From positions 1-15,860 of the forward strand of contig CAVGOA010000047.1 of the NCBI GenBank assembly GCA_963630635.1: 15,860 bases of DNA. Reading direction: 5' to 3'. The DNA is from Paratractidigestivibacter sp963630635 (GTDB lineage Bacteria > Actinomycetota > Coriobacteriia > Coriobacteriales > Atopobiaceae). A model generated the notes under the pieces. It saw nothing but the letters and a program-made list of their open reading frames with translations, was not told where the DNA came from and ran no database searches. Each line of letters starts with the position of its first letter. The first letter of the stretch is position 1. The translations under genes and the position numbers were made by a program. Positions 9,305 to 15,860 of this stretch are shown here, one piece after another.

Positions 9305-9337
9305 AGCTGTCCTTTGCGTTGGGTTTTCTCGCATGAC

Positions 9338-9343
9338 AGTGTA
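9338..9343 (-). promoter_or_regulatory. Candidate -10 box for queA
   Basis: On the minus strand TACACT reads from 9343 to 9338 and would start transcription near 9331, about 27 bases before the queA ATG. No good -35 is visible at the right distance. It lies downstream of the intrinsic terminator at 9375-9424, so queA may have its own promoter. Confidence 0.35.
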
Positions 9344-9374
9344 GCGCGAATGGTGCCGAGAAGGGCCATGTGGG

Positions 9375-9424
9375 CACAAAAGAAGGGAGCCGGCCTCTTC
9401 CCTGGGTCTCCCCAACCGACTCCC
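9375..9424 (-). terminator. Intrinsic terminator between queH and queA
   Basis: Reading the minus strand, GGGAGTCGG (9424-9416) pairs with CCGGCTCCC (9393-9385) through nine pairs including one G-U, and is followed immediately by TTCTTTTGT (9384-9376). The internal GGGGAGACCC could form a nested small hairpin. It would end transcripts from the DUF3267-queH operon or from an intergenic RNA, or act as an attenuator ahead of queA. Confidence 0.65.
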
Positions 9425-9508
9425 TGCCTGTGGCGCTCATCGAGCGCGGTGCAAAACGCACGACGGCCTGCCGACCAGCGGCTGACCGGTATTTAAGGTA
9501 ACGCTCAG

Positions 9509-9577
9509 GCGCCGCAGGTGTCGAGAAGGTCTCGGTGTACGGGCGGTTAGCCCGGACAGACGGCACAACTGCGGCGC
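9509..9577 (-). ncRNA. Candidate structured RNA element (three-way junction) between queH and queA
   Basis: Nested complementary segments predict a compact fold. An outer stem pairs 9509-9517 with 9569-9577 (nine perfect pairs), extended by 9519-9521 with 9565-9567 across one G-A mismatch. Inside are a hairpin CGAGA/TCTCG (9522-9526 with 9530-9534, 3-base loop) and a hairpin CGGGC/GCCCG (9540-9544 with 9550-9554, 5-base loop). Smaller hairpins follow at 9433-9447 and 9449-9461, before the terminator at 9385-9424. I found no open frame with a ribosome site in 9305-9601 and no match to a riboswitch I know. The minus strand is preferred because the T-run lies on that strand. GC-rich DNA forms stems easily, so this is tentative. 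Confidence 0.3.
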
Positions 9578-9601
9578 GTTTGGCAGCCGGGCATCATCGA
9601 T

Positions 9602-10240
9602 TTAAGCATCGGCCGGGCGAAGCTCAGCGGCGGCCCCGGCCGCCTCGCGCGCCGCACGAGCCTCGGCCTTCGCGCGCTTGCGCTCGTCGCGGGCCAGGTG
9701 GCGCTCGTGGGCAGCCTCGGCCGCCGAGAAACGGCACCCGCAGTAGTTCTGCCGATACATCCCCAGCTCACGCGACTCGCGCGTGGCCTCGGGATAGTAC
9801 GGGCGAAAGTCCTGCCAAACCGGCGTCAACCCATGGGCCGCGGCCGTCGCGCACAAAAGCTCCCCGCAGTCGTCAAACAACTGGTACGGCGAGACGGCCA
9901 GCGTCGTCGAGACAAACTCGAACCCCTCGCGTTGAGCAACGCGGCAAGCCTCGGCCAGGCGCAGCGCATAGCAAGCCCGGCAACGTCGTTGCCGGTCAAA
10001 GCCGTGCGGCGCCACCGCACGCTCCCAGGCCGCACGGTCGTCTGCCGCCACGATCACGTCCACGTGTGCGATATCGGCCGCCCACGCCTGCAGGGTAGAA
10101 AGCCGCAGCTCGTGCTCGGCCACGGGCTGGATGTTGGGGTTGGTCCAGCAAATCGTGGGCTCAAAGCCCTGCTCGCGCAAAAGCTTCACCGGCTCGAGCG
10201 AGCAGGGCCCGCAACAGGCGTGCAGCAACAACGGGCGCAT
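9602..10240 (-). CDS. queH: Epoxyqueuosine reductase QueH
   Basis: A 212-residue protein of the QueH (former DUF208) family, which reduces epoxyqueuosine to queuosine in tRNA and replaces the cobalamin-dependent QueG. The start is the ATG at 10240, preceded by GGGAGGA. Conserved features are HACCGPC (H7 to C13, with adjacent C9/C10), NPNIQP (34-39), CRACYALRL (C87, C90), STTLAVSPYQ (111-120), DFRPYY (144-149) and YRQNYCGC (C167, C169). These cysteines match the iron-sulfur and redox residues of the family. The tail (about 173-212) is Ala/Arg-rich and probably disordered. Its start shares one base with the upstream stop (TGATG), so it is translationally coupled to the DUF3267 gene. QueA, the preceding step, is encoded about 300 bases downstream. 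Confidence 0.95.
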   Translation of the reverse strand: MRPLLLHACCGPCSLEPVKLLREQGFEPTICWTNPNIQPVAEHELRLSTLQAWAADIAHVDVIVAADDRAAWERAVAPHGFDRQRRCRACYALRLAEACRVAQREGFEFVSTTLAVSPYQLFDDCGELLCATAAAHGLTPVWQDFRPYYPEATRESRELGMYRQNYCGCRFSAAEAAHERHLARDERKRAKAEARAAREAAGAAAELRPADA

Positions 10241-10770
10241 CAGCGGTCCTCCCAAAGCTCGATGCCAAAATCAGTGTCGCGCACGTGCGTGACGTTTGCG
10301 TGGCGCGCGATCCGGGCCACCATCAAGATATCGCCCACGCAGCCCGAAAGATGCACCGCGGCCAGCAAAATCGCCAGCACCGGCTGCCCCAAGGCGCTGC
10401 CCGCACCCAAGAACGCGCAGGTCAGCACCACGGCGGGCGCCAACAACACAACCTGGGCGGCAGATCTTCTCAGTAGTGCACCGTGGGCATCGGTGTAGAG
10501 AAACCCGTCCTTGTAGCCAAAGCTCACACGCACGCCGGGGACCAGCAGCTTGTATGCCGCGGCGTGGATCAGCTCGTGCACGGGCAGCGCCGCGGCCGAG
10601 AGACCCACCAGCCACAAAAAGTCAAAGACCCCAAAGCGCGCCTGGGCATCGACCAGCAACGTGAGCACCGCCAACGCAACGCCCGCGGCAAAAATCACGA
10701 CGGACCAGGTAACCATTTGCTTGCGCAGGGCCTCGTCGTGAAACACATCTATGTCGGCTCGTTTTCTCAT
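10240..10770 (-). CDS. DUF3267 membrane protein, putative zincin metalloprotease
   Basis: A 176-residue membrane protein with about four hydrophobic segments (about 20-40, 50-64, 103-125, 128-150). The metalloprotease motif HELIH (65-69, within PVHELIHAAAY) supplies two histidine ligands and the catalytic glutamate; D147 in SGCVGDILM is a plausible third ligand. This matches DUF3267, a small family of putative site-2-like zincins with no well-defined substrate. No Shine-Dalgarno sequence precedes the ATG at 10770, but a -10-like TATATG lies just upstream, suggesting a nearly leaderless mRNA. Its stop overlaps the queH start, so the two share an operon; no functional link to queuosine is known. 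Confidence 0.87.
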   Translation of the reverse strand: MRKRADIDVFHDEALRKQMVTWSVVIFAAGVALAVLTLLVDAQARFGVFDFLWLVGLSAAALPVHELIHAAAYKLLVPGVRVSFGYKDGFLYTDAHGALLRRSAAQVVLLAPAVVLTCAFLGAGSALGQPVLAILLAAVHLSGCVGDILMVARIARHANVTHVRDTDFGIELWEDR

Positions 10771-10800
10771 TGTGCCAGCATATACCTAATGTGGGATACT
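10770..10800 (+). promoter_or_regulatory. Candidate promoter for the MetRS-like operon
   Basis: TTGTGC (10770-10775) and GATACT (10795-10800) are spaced by 19 bases, slightly long. The start would be near 10807, leaving a leader of about 79 bases. It shares the same DNA as the divergent DUF3267 promoter, so the two may compete. No T-box or SAM-type leader is recognisable in 10801-10885. Confidence 0.35.
10779..10784 (-). promoter_or_regulatory. Candidate -10 box for the DUF3267-queH operon
   Basis: On the minus strand TATATG reads from 10784 to 10779, followed by a C (an extended TAGGTATATGC context). The predicted start falls within one or two bases of the ATG at 10770, which has no ribosome site. 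The reading is compatible with an almost leaderless transcript. Confidence 0.4.
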
Positions 10801-10885
10801 GTGAGGGTTGAACATCGGCGCCCACAGCCGCCACGCGCGGACATGCGGGCCAACGCACGTCTCGCAACATCAAAGGAGAAACCAG

Positions 10886-12916
10886 ATGCCTTCCGAGCGC
10901 CCCACCTTCCCCAAACGCGCCGTCATCACCGGCGGTATGCCGTACGGCAACAAGAACCTGCACTTTGGCCACATCGGCGGCGTCTTTGTCCCCGCCGATT
11001 TCTTTGCGCGTTTCCTGCGCGACCGCATTGGCAAAGAGAACGTCTTGTTTGTCTCGGGCACCGACTGCTACGGCTCGCCGATCATGGAGGGCTACCGCAA
11101 GAAGGTCGAGAACGAGGGCTACGAGGGCACGATCATCGACTACGTGCGCACCAATCACGACGCGCAGAAGGCCGCGCTTGATGCCTACGAGATCAGCCTC
11201 GACCTCTTTGAGGGCTCGGGACTGGAGCCCGCGCGCTCGCACCACCATGCCTTTACCGACGAGCTGCTGCGCCGCCTGTACGAGAAGGGCTACCTGGTCA
11301 AGCGCTCGACCCGCCAGTTCTATGACCCGCAGGCGCAGACGTTCTTGAACGGCCGCCAGGTCATTGGCCACTGCCCCGTGCGCGGCTGCAAGTCCGAGAA
11401 GGCCTACGCCGACGAGTGCGACCTGGGCCACCAGTTTGACCCCGAGGAGCTGATCAAGCCCGTCTCGCAGCTTACCGGCACCACGCCCGAGCTGCGCCCC
11501 GTTGACAACTGGTACTTCAACCTGCCCGCCTTTAGGCCGCAGCTTGAGAAGCTCATGGACGAGTGGGACGCAGACCCGCAGGTGCGTGCCATCGTGACCA
11601 AGACCGTGCGCGAGAGCCTGGTCGACCCCGTGATCTATATCCAGACGAAGTTCCGCGACGACTTCGAGAAGGTCGCCGACAAGCTGGGCGACTACACCTT
11701 GACCGAGGCCGAGGGCAACCAGCAGTCCTTCTCGCTGACCTTTGCCGATTGGGAGGCCCGCGACCACGCCCGCGAGGTGCTTGAGGCCTCTGACGTGCGT
11801 TTTCGTACCGGCAAGTGCCTGCTGCCCTTCCGCATCACCGGCAACATCGAGTGGGGCGTGCCCGCGCCCGAGCTGGACGGCACCAAGGACCTCACCGTGT
11901 GGTGCTGGCCCGAGAGCCTGTGGGCACCCATCAGCTTTACGCAGACGGCGCTTGCCTTAGACGCCGAGAAGGACGGCTCGCGCTACTCGTCGCACGACTG
12001 GCGCGACTGGTGGTGCGCTGACGATGCCCGCGTCTACCAGTTCATTGGCCAGGACAACATCTACTTCTACTGCGTGGCCCAGCCGGCCATGTGGGAGGCG
12101 CTGGACTGGGGCCTGTTCCAGGACACGCCCATCGCCAACTACCACATCCTGTTCATGAACAAGAAGGCCTCGAGCTCCGGCGCGATCAAGCCGCCGATGG
12201 CCGCCGAGCTGCTGGACGCCTACACGCCCGAGCAGCTGCGCGCCCACTGGCTGTCGCTGGGCCTGGACCAGAAGGCCGTGAGCTTCAATCCCAAGCCCTT
12301 TGACACGTCTGTCTCTCACAAGGACAAGAAGACCGGCGAGGAGGTGCTGGTCAAGGACGACCCGCGCATCGTCGACCCTGCCTTGAAGGAGTCGGCCTTC
12401 CTCACCAATATCTTCAACCGCCTGGCCCGCAGCTGTTTCTACGGCGCGGCCAACGTCTGCGACTCCAAGCTTCCCGCCGCCGCCCCGCACGACGAGGTGG
12501 TCGAGGCCTGCCGCCGCGCGACCCTGGACTTCGAGGCCGCGGCCTACGCCTTTGACGCGCACGGCGCCCTGGGCATCGCCGAGGAGCTTTGCCGCCAAGA
12601 GAACAAGCGCTGGGACGACGCGAGCAAGGCCGCCAAGGGCGACGATGCGGCCTACGCCCAGGCTCTGGCCGACGCCTTCTGCGCCCTTCGCACGGTGACC
12701 CTGCTCATGCACCCGGCCGTGCCTTCTGGATGCGAGAAGATCTGCGAGCACATGGGCTTTGATCCCGACACGTTCTTCTCGTGGGAAAATGCCCTGGCCA
12801 CCCCGGCCCAGCTGTGCGAGCTTGCTGGCGAGAAGACCTGTGAGCACGCGATTATTGCCCTGCCGCCGCGCTTCGACTTCTTTGAGAAGCACCCCAGCCA
12901 GATCAAGAAGAAGTAG
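10886..12916 (+). CDS. metG: Methionyl-tRNA synthetase-like class I tRNA ligase (atypical)
   Basis: A 676-residue class I aminoacyl-tRNA synthetase-like protein; the start at 10886 follows AAAGGAGAA (10872-10880). The Rossmann domain opens with a HIGH-type motif LHFGHIGG (H26, H29) and VSGTDCYGSPI, where MetRS usually has GTDEHG. A zinc knuckle follows: C163, C168, C178, H182. WGVPAP and IGQDNIYFYCVAQPAMWEAL match the class I core before the KMSKS loop, which is degenerate here: KKASSSG (426-432). The C-terminal helical part (from about 500) keeps anticodon-domain-like stretches FLTNIFNRLARS and LLMHPAVPSGCEKICEHMGF. MetRS is the closest family I recognise and metG is the likely label, but the altered motifs leave open a paralogue with another role. 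An alpha/beta-hydrolase-GNAT gene follows in the same operon. Confidence 0.78.
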   Translation: MPSERPTFPKRAVITGGMPYGNKNLHFGHIGGVFVPADFFARFLRDRIGKENVLFVSGTDCYGSPIMEGYRKKVENEGYEGTIIDYVRTNHDAQKAALDAYEISLDLFEGSGLEPARSHHHAFTDELLRRLYEKGYLVKRSTRQFYDPQAQTFLNGRQVIGHCPVRGCKSEKAYADECDLGHQFDPEELIKPVSQLTGTTPELRPVDNWYFNLPAFRPQLEKLMDEWDADPQVRAIVTKTVRESLVDPVIYIQTKFRDDFEKVADKLGDYTLTEAEGNQQSFSLTFADWEARDHAREVLEASDVRFRTGKCLLPFRITGNIEWGVPAPELDGTKDLTVWCWPESLWAPISFTQTALALDAEKDGSRYSSHDWRDWWCADDARVYQFIGQDNIYFYCVAQPAMWEALDWGLFQDTPIANYHILFMNKKASSSGAIKPPMAAELLDAYTPEQLRAHWLSLGLDQKAVSFNPKPFDTSVSHKDKKTGEEVLVKDDPRIVDPALKESAFLTNIFNRLARSCFYGAANVCDSKLPAAAPHDEVVEACRRATLDFEAAAYAFDAHGALGIAEELCRQENKRWDDASKAAKGDDAAYAQALADAFCALRTVTLLMHPAVPSGCEKICEHMGFDPDTFFSWENALATPAQLCELAGEKTCEHAIIALPPRFDFFEKHPSQIKKK

Positions 12917-12927
12917 TTAGGGTCTTT

Positions 12928-14412
12928 ATGTCTGTCGAGTTCCCGCCCGTCCACATCCCGCGCCCTTACGAGCGGCCGCGGGCTAATTTGGTGTGCCGCG
13001 TTGACGTGCCCACGCAAGACGGCGCCGTCATCGCCGCGTTTGTCTACGCGCCGCACGGCGTGCGCGACTGCGCGGGGACCCCGTTTGGAATCTCGGGCGC
13101 GTTGCCGCCTGTCTTGATGCTTCACGGCAACGGAGAAGAGCACGGGATCTTTGGCCCCACCATCGACGCGGTGGTCCAGACGGGCCGCGCCGTCGTGGCG
13201 GTCGACTCGCGCGCGCAGGGCGAGTCGACGCGGGGCTCGGCGCCGTTGAGCTACGAGCTGATGGCCGCCGACGCGCGCGAGGTCATGGCTCGGCTGGGCG
13301 TGTGGGACTGCCACGTGCTGGGCTTCTCGGACGGGGCGATCCTGGGCCTGTTGCTGGCCCGCGACTGGGGCGAGCATGTCTTGTCGCTGACGGCTGTGGG
13401 GGCAAACCTCACGCCGGCGGGGCTTTCGCAAGAGGACCAGGACTTCATGGCCCAGGCCGCGGCGGCCAACGCCGCATGGGCGGCCGAGGGCTGGGAAGGC
13501 GCCTTTGACGAGGACGGCAACGCTGTGCCCTCCCCCGCCGAGGCAGGCCGCATCGCCGAGCTGCTGCAGCTGATGGTCGACCAGCCGCAGATCGACGCAG
13601 AGTCACTTGGTGCGATTTCATGCCCCGTGACCGTCATGGCGGGCGAGTTCGACTGCATCTTGCCCGAGGAGACCTGGCGCATTGCCAACGCCATCCCGGG
13701 CGCCGAGTGCTACTTTGTCGAGGGCGCCGAGCACACGCTGCCCAAGGTGGCTCCCAACGACGTGACCGAGGGCGTGCTGCACAGCATCGAGCAAAACGAC
13801 GTGCGCCATCAGGCCGCGCCGGCCGCGGTGCCAGAAGGCATCGTCGTCGTGCCCGTGGGGCCCGAGGTCGCCGAGGCGGCGGGAGCCCTCTACGACCACG
13901 TGGTGGCCCACCCCGGCACGAGCGGCTGGATCAAGGACCTGTGGCCTCCGCGCGGGCTGGTGGACGAGCTGCTGGGCCGCGGGATCGGGCTTGCGGCCTA
14001 CGACGTGGCCGATGTCCGCGACGGCGCGCCTGCGCCTGGCGCTGCCCCGCTTGGCCTGGTCTTTGTCGACCACGACACTAATATGGGCGACGGTTGGCTT
14101 CCCGGCCACGGCCGTGGCCTGGGCGCTGTCGATTGGGAGCCGCTGCCCGAAGAGCAAGCTGCCTGCTACCACCTCTTTGCTGTCGATCCGGCCGCGCAGG
14201 GCAGGCACGTCTCGGCAGCGCTTCTCGCTGCCGCAGCCCAGCGCGCCCGCGAGCTGGGCGCCCATGTGGTGCGCATCAACACGAGCGTCGCCAACGTGGC
14301 CGCCAACAACCTCTACGCGCGCGAGGGCTTTTCTCGCCACAAACCGGTGTGGCTGCCCTACCCCGGCCTGCCCCTCCCCGGCTGGACCAACCTCTGGGAG
14401 AAGGAACTTTAA
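12928..14412 (+). CDS. Alpha/beta hydrolase fused to a GNAT acetyltransferase
   Basis: A 494-residue two-domain protein with no signal peptide. Residues about 20-290 are an alpha/beta hydrolase: oxyanion segment LMLHGNGEEHG, nucleophile elbow GFSDGA with S134, acid D242 (GEFDCILP) and H269 (GAEHTLP), so the triad looks intact. Residues about 310-480 resemble a GNAT domain with FAVDPAAQGRHVSAALL (417-433) and an NLYAREGF end motif. The acetyl-CoA loop is altered: the usual Q-x-x-G-x-G/A reads Q424-G-R-H427-V-S429, so cofactor binding is uncertain. It starts 11 bases after the MetRS-like gene, with only a weak TTAGGG ribosome site, so it is probably co-transcribed and perhaps weakly translated. 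Substrates of both domains are unknown. Confidence 0.85.
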   Translation: MSVEFPPVHIPRPYERPRANLVCRVDVPTQDGAVIAAFVYAPHGVRDCAGTPFGISGALPPVLMLHGNGEEHGIFGPTIDAVVQTGRAVVAVDSRAQGESTRGSAPLSYELMAADAREVMARLGVWDCHVLGFSDGAILGLLLARDWGEHVLSLTAVGANLTPAGLSQEDQDFMAQAAAANAAWAAEGWEGAFDEDGNAVPSPAEAGRIAELLQLMVDQPQIDAESLGAISCPVTVMAGEFDCILPEETWRIANAIPGAECYFVEGAEHTLPKVAPNDVTEGVLHSIEQNDVRHQAAPAAVPEGIVVVPVGPEVAEAAGALYDHVVAHPGTSGWIKDLWPPRGLVDELLGRGIGLAAYDVADVRDGAPAPGAAPLGLVFVDHDTNMGDGWLPGHGRGLGAVDWEPLPEEQAACYHLFAVDPAAQGRHVSAALLAAAAQRARELGAHVVRINTSVANVAANNLYAREGFSRHKPVWLPYPGLPLPGWTNLWEKEL

Positions 14413-14448
14413 GAGCGGGGCGGGCACCACGTCCTTCTCCGCACCTCA

Positions 14449-14579
14449 CCTGCAAAATTCGGGCTTGTCTGATACTTAAACATCAGACAAGCCCGATTTT
14501 TAATGCCGATATATCAGACAAGTCCCAAATTTGCAGCTGCGAGGGCCTAAAACCATCAGACAAGTCCGAGAATTGCAGC
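14449..14579. repeat. Four copies of a 25-base intergenic repeat
   Basis: The core ATCAGACAAGYCC, followed by an A/T-rich centre and usually TTGCAGS, occurs at 14449-14473 (minus orientation), 14482-14506 (plus, 3' end diverged), 14513-14537 (plus) and 14555-14579 (plus). All four are 25 bases long. The first two face each other and form the terminator hairpin; the others are direct repeats 31 and 42 bases further on. No open frame covers them, and the lower GC of the cluster contrasts with its surroundings. Confidence 0.8.
14459..14501. terminator. Hairpin terminator between the hydrolase-GNAT gene and parC
   Basis: TCGGGCTTGTCTGAT (14459-14473) pairs perfectly with ATCAGACAAGCCCGA (14482-14496): 15 pairs, 8-base loop, then TTTTT. 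A tract of A residues before the left arm gives ATTTT on the minus strand, so it can end both convergent operons. Its arms are copies of the local 25-base repeat. Confidence 0.9.
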
Positions 14580-14598
14580 GCCGGGGCCCGCGCGGCCC

Positions 14599-15860
14599 CT
14601 ACCCCTCCAGGTCGAAGAGGCTCTTCATGTCGGTTTCCTTGATCGAGGCACCGGCCGAGGGCACCTTGGCCGCGCAGAACTTCTCGACGTAGGCATCCGG
14701 CCCCAGGAACTCGTCGATCTGGCCCACCGAGCTCACGATGCGGCCCTTCTTGGCGGTAAAGACCTGGACGCCCTGCGTGCTGTTGGTGGTCTTGGTCTTA
14801 AGCAGCGACGTGTTGAAGTTCATCAGGCGCTGGTCATTGGAGACCAAGGCGATGTCGCGGTCCTCTTTAAGCACCGTGGCGTACAGCAGCTTAGACCCGC
14901 CATAGATGGCGTTCTTGAGCTTCTTACGGTTGGTCTTGGTGGCGTACCCAGCCAGCGCAACGCGCGCCACGCGGCCGTTCTCAAAGACAAACAGCAGGTC
15001 GGCGGTGTAGTCCTCGGGGTCGATGACCCAAGTGACGTTCTCGTCGGCCTCAAGGTCCAAGTCAGTCGCCAAGAACGAGCCCAGCTGGGCCGACTTGGTG
15101 TCCTCGAAGGCCGAGACCTTGGTCTTATAGACCTGGCACTTATCGGTGAAGACGAGAAGGTCATGCGTGTTGTTCGACGCGAACTCGATGAAGGGCTCGT
15201 CTCCGTCCTTGTACTTAAGCTGGGCGGCGCGGCTCAAGACGCGCTCGGTCATCTTCTTCAAGTAGCCGTGGCGCGAGACCATGATGGTCACCGGGTACTC
15301 CTCGACCTCGGGCTCAAGGCTCACCTCAACCACATCTGCCGGCGAGACAAGCCCGGTCTTGCGCGGCGTCACGTACTTTTTGTTGACGGCCGCAAGCTCG
15401 CCGCGAATGACGTCCTTGATCTTCTGCTCGCTGGCCAGCGTGGCCTTAAGCTCGGCGATCTCTTCCTCGAGCTTGGCGATGTCCTTGGTGCGGTTGAGGA
15501 TGTACTCCTCGTTGATGTTGCGCAGCTTGATCTCTGCCACGAACTCGGCCTGGATCTGGTCGATACCAAAGCCCTTCATGAGGTTGGGCACGACCTCGAC
15601 CTCGAGCTTGGTCCCGCGAATGATCGCGATTGCCTTGTCGATGTCCAGCAAAATGGCCTCAAGGCCGTGCAGCAGGTGCAGGCGGTCGCTCTTCTTTTGC
15701 AGGTCAAAGGTAATGCGGCGCCGGGTTGACTCCATGCGCCAGGCAACCCACTCGCCCAGGATCTGACGCACGCCCATGACGCGCGGATAGCCGTCCACCA
15801 GCACATTGAAGTTGCACGAGAACGTGTCCTGCAGCGTGGTGGACTTGAAGAGCTTGGCCA
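14599..15860 (-). CDS. parC: DNA topoisomerase IIA subunit A, ParC-like (C-terminal part, truncated by window edge)
   Basis: The frame is open to the right edge, so this is the C-terminal 420 codons of a longer gene. Its visible start, KLFKSTTLQDTFSCNF, is internal: it matches the GyrA/ParC segment that reads LYKxTxLQxxFxxN. Then come the conserved LVDGYPRVMGVRQILGEWVAWR and a long coiled coil up to EQKIKDVIRGELAAVNKKY, followed by the C-terminal beta-propeller with repeating blades (SRHGYLKKM, TDKCQVYKTKV, FENGRVARVAL, AKKGRIVSS). No GyrA box (QRRGGKG type) is visible, favouring a topoisomerase IV-like A subunit over gyrase; that choice is less certain than the family. The catalytic tyrosine lies outside the window. 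It converges with the hydrolase-GNAT gene. Confidence 0.88.
   Translation of the reverse strand, partial: AKLFKSTTLQDTFSCNFNVLVDGYPRVMGVRQILGEWVAWRMESTRRRITFDLQKKSDRLHLLHGLEAILLDIDKAIAIIRGTKLEVEVVPNLMKGFGIDQIQAEFVAEIKLRNINEEYILNRTKDIAKLEEEIAELKATLASEQKIKDVIRGELAAVNKKYVTPRKTGLVSPADVVEVSLEPEVEEYPVTIMVSRHGYLKKMTERVLSRAAQLKYKDGDEPFIEFASNNTHDLLVFTDKCQVYKTKVSAFEDTKSAQLGSFLATDLDLEADENVTWVIDPEDYTADLLFVFENGRVARVALAGYATKTNRKKLKNAIYGGSKLLYATVLKEDRDIALVSNDQRLMNFNTSLLKTKTTNSTQGVQVFTAKKGRIVSSVGQIDEFLGPDAYVEKFCAAKVPSAGASIKETDMKSLFDLEG

Noticed and set aside
9509..9577. A tRNA gene
   Set aside because: The outer stem is nine pairs rather than seven, and there is no T-loop TTCGA motif or recognisable anticodon arm.
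10622..12892. Long minus-strand frames opposite the MetRS-like gene
   Set aside because: They are shadows of a conserved class I synthetase and contain no recognisable motifs.
14449..14579. A CRISPR array
   Set aside because: The repeats are in mixed orientation, spacing is only 6-17 bases between copies, and there are no cas genes; two copies form a terminator.
14583..14599. GGGGCC/GGCCCC hairpin at the parC stop codon as its terminator
   Set aside because: Only six pairs, no T-run after it, and it overlaps the stop; the strong hairpin at 14459-14501 is the better terminator.

Overview
The window is very GC-rich and densely coded, with clear Shine-Dalgarno sites (AAGGAG type), 1-4 base gene overlaps and at least one probable leaderless transcript. 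Together with a NarL-type two-component cluster headed by a degenerate 7TM sensor, a PepV-type dipeptidase and QueH, this suggests a gut-type high-GC actinobacterium, most likely a member of the Coriobacteriia (Collinsella/Olsenella/Eggerthella relatives). That placement is inferred from style and gene content, not proven. I see no insertion sequence, phage gene, tRNA, rRNA or CRISPR array; it reads as ordinary chromosome.

Left part (1-6.4 kb): a minus-strand SPFH/YdjI-like membrane-scaffold protein ending in three tandem zinc ribbons diverges from a translationally coupled three-gene signalling operon: a 7TM sensor with a degenerate kinase core, a PAS-containing HisKA_3-type histidine kinase, and a NarL/FixJ response regulator. 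Each junction is an ATGA overlap. Downstream lies a DUF4428 protein with zinc-finger motifs at both ends. Two zinc-finger proteins flanking one signalling operon may form a membrane or envelope-response neighbourhood.

Middle part (6.4-10.8 kb): a PepV/Sapep-type M20 dipeptidase with its own promoter converges on a strong bidirectional terminator shared with queA. On the minus strand run a DUF3267 membrane zincin, queH and queA. QueA and QueH perform the last two steps of queuosine synthesis on tRNA. The queH-queA gap is unusually rich in potential RNA structure (a three-way-junction-like fold, small hairpins, then an intrinsic terminator) and is one of the better places to look for an undescribed RNA.

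Right part (10.8-15.9 kb): an atypical methionyl-tRNA-synthetase-like gene is followed after 11 bases by an alpha/beta-hydrolase-GNAT fusion. The pair ends in a hairpin terminator built from two inverted copies of a 25-base repeat; two further copies follow as direct repeats. A convergent minus-strand gene for the A subunit of a type IIA topoisomerase (ParC-like) runs off the right edge.

Most interesting leads: the structured queH-queA intergenic region, the 25-base repeat family at the 3' ends, the non-canonical MetRS-like enzyme paired with a hydrolase-acetyltransferase fusion, and the split sensor/kinase system beside the SPFH zinc-ribbon gene. None can be called a proven new system from sequence alone.
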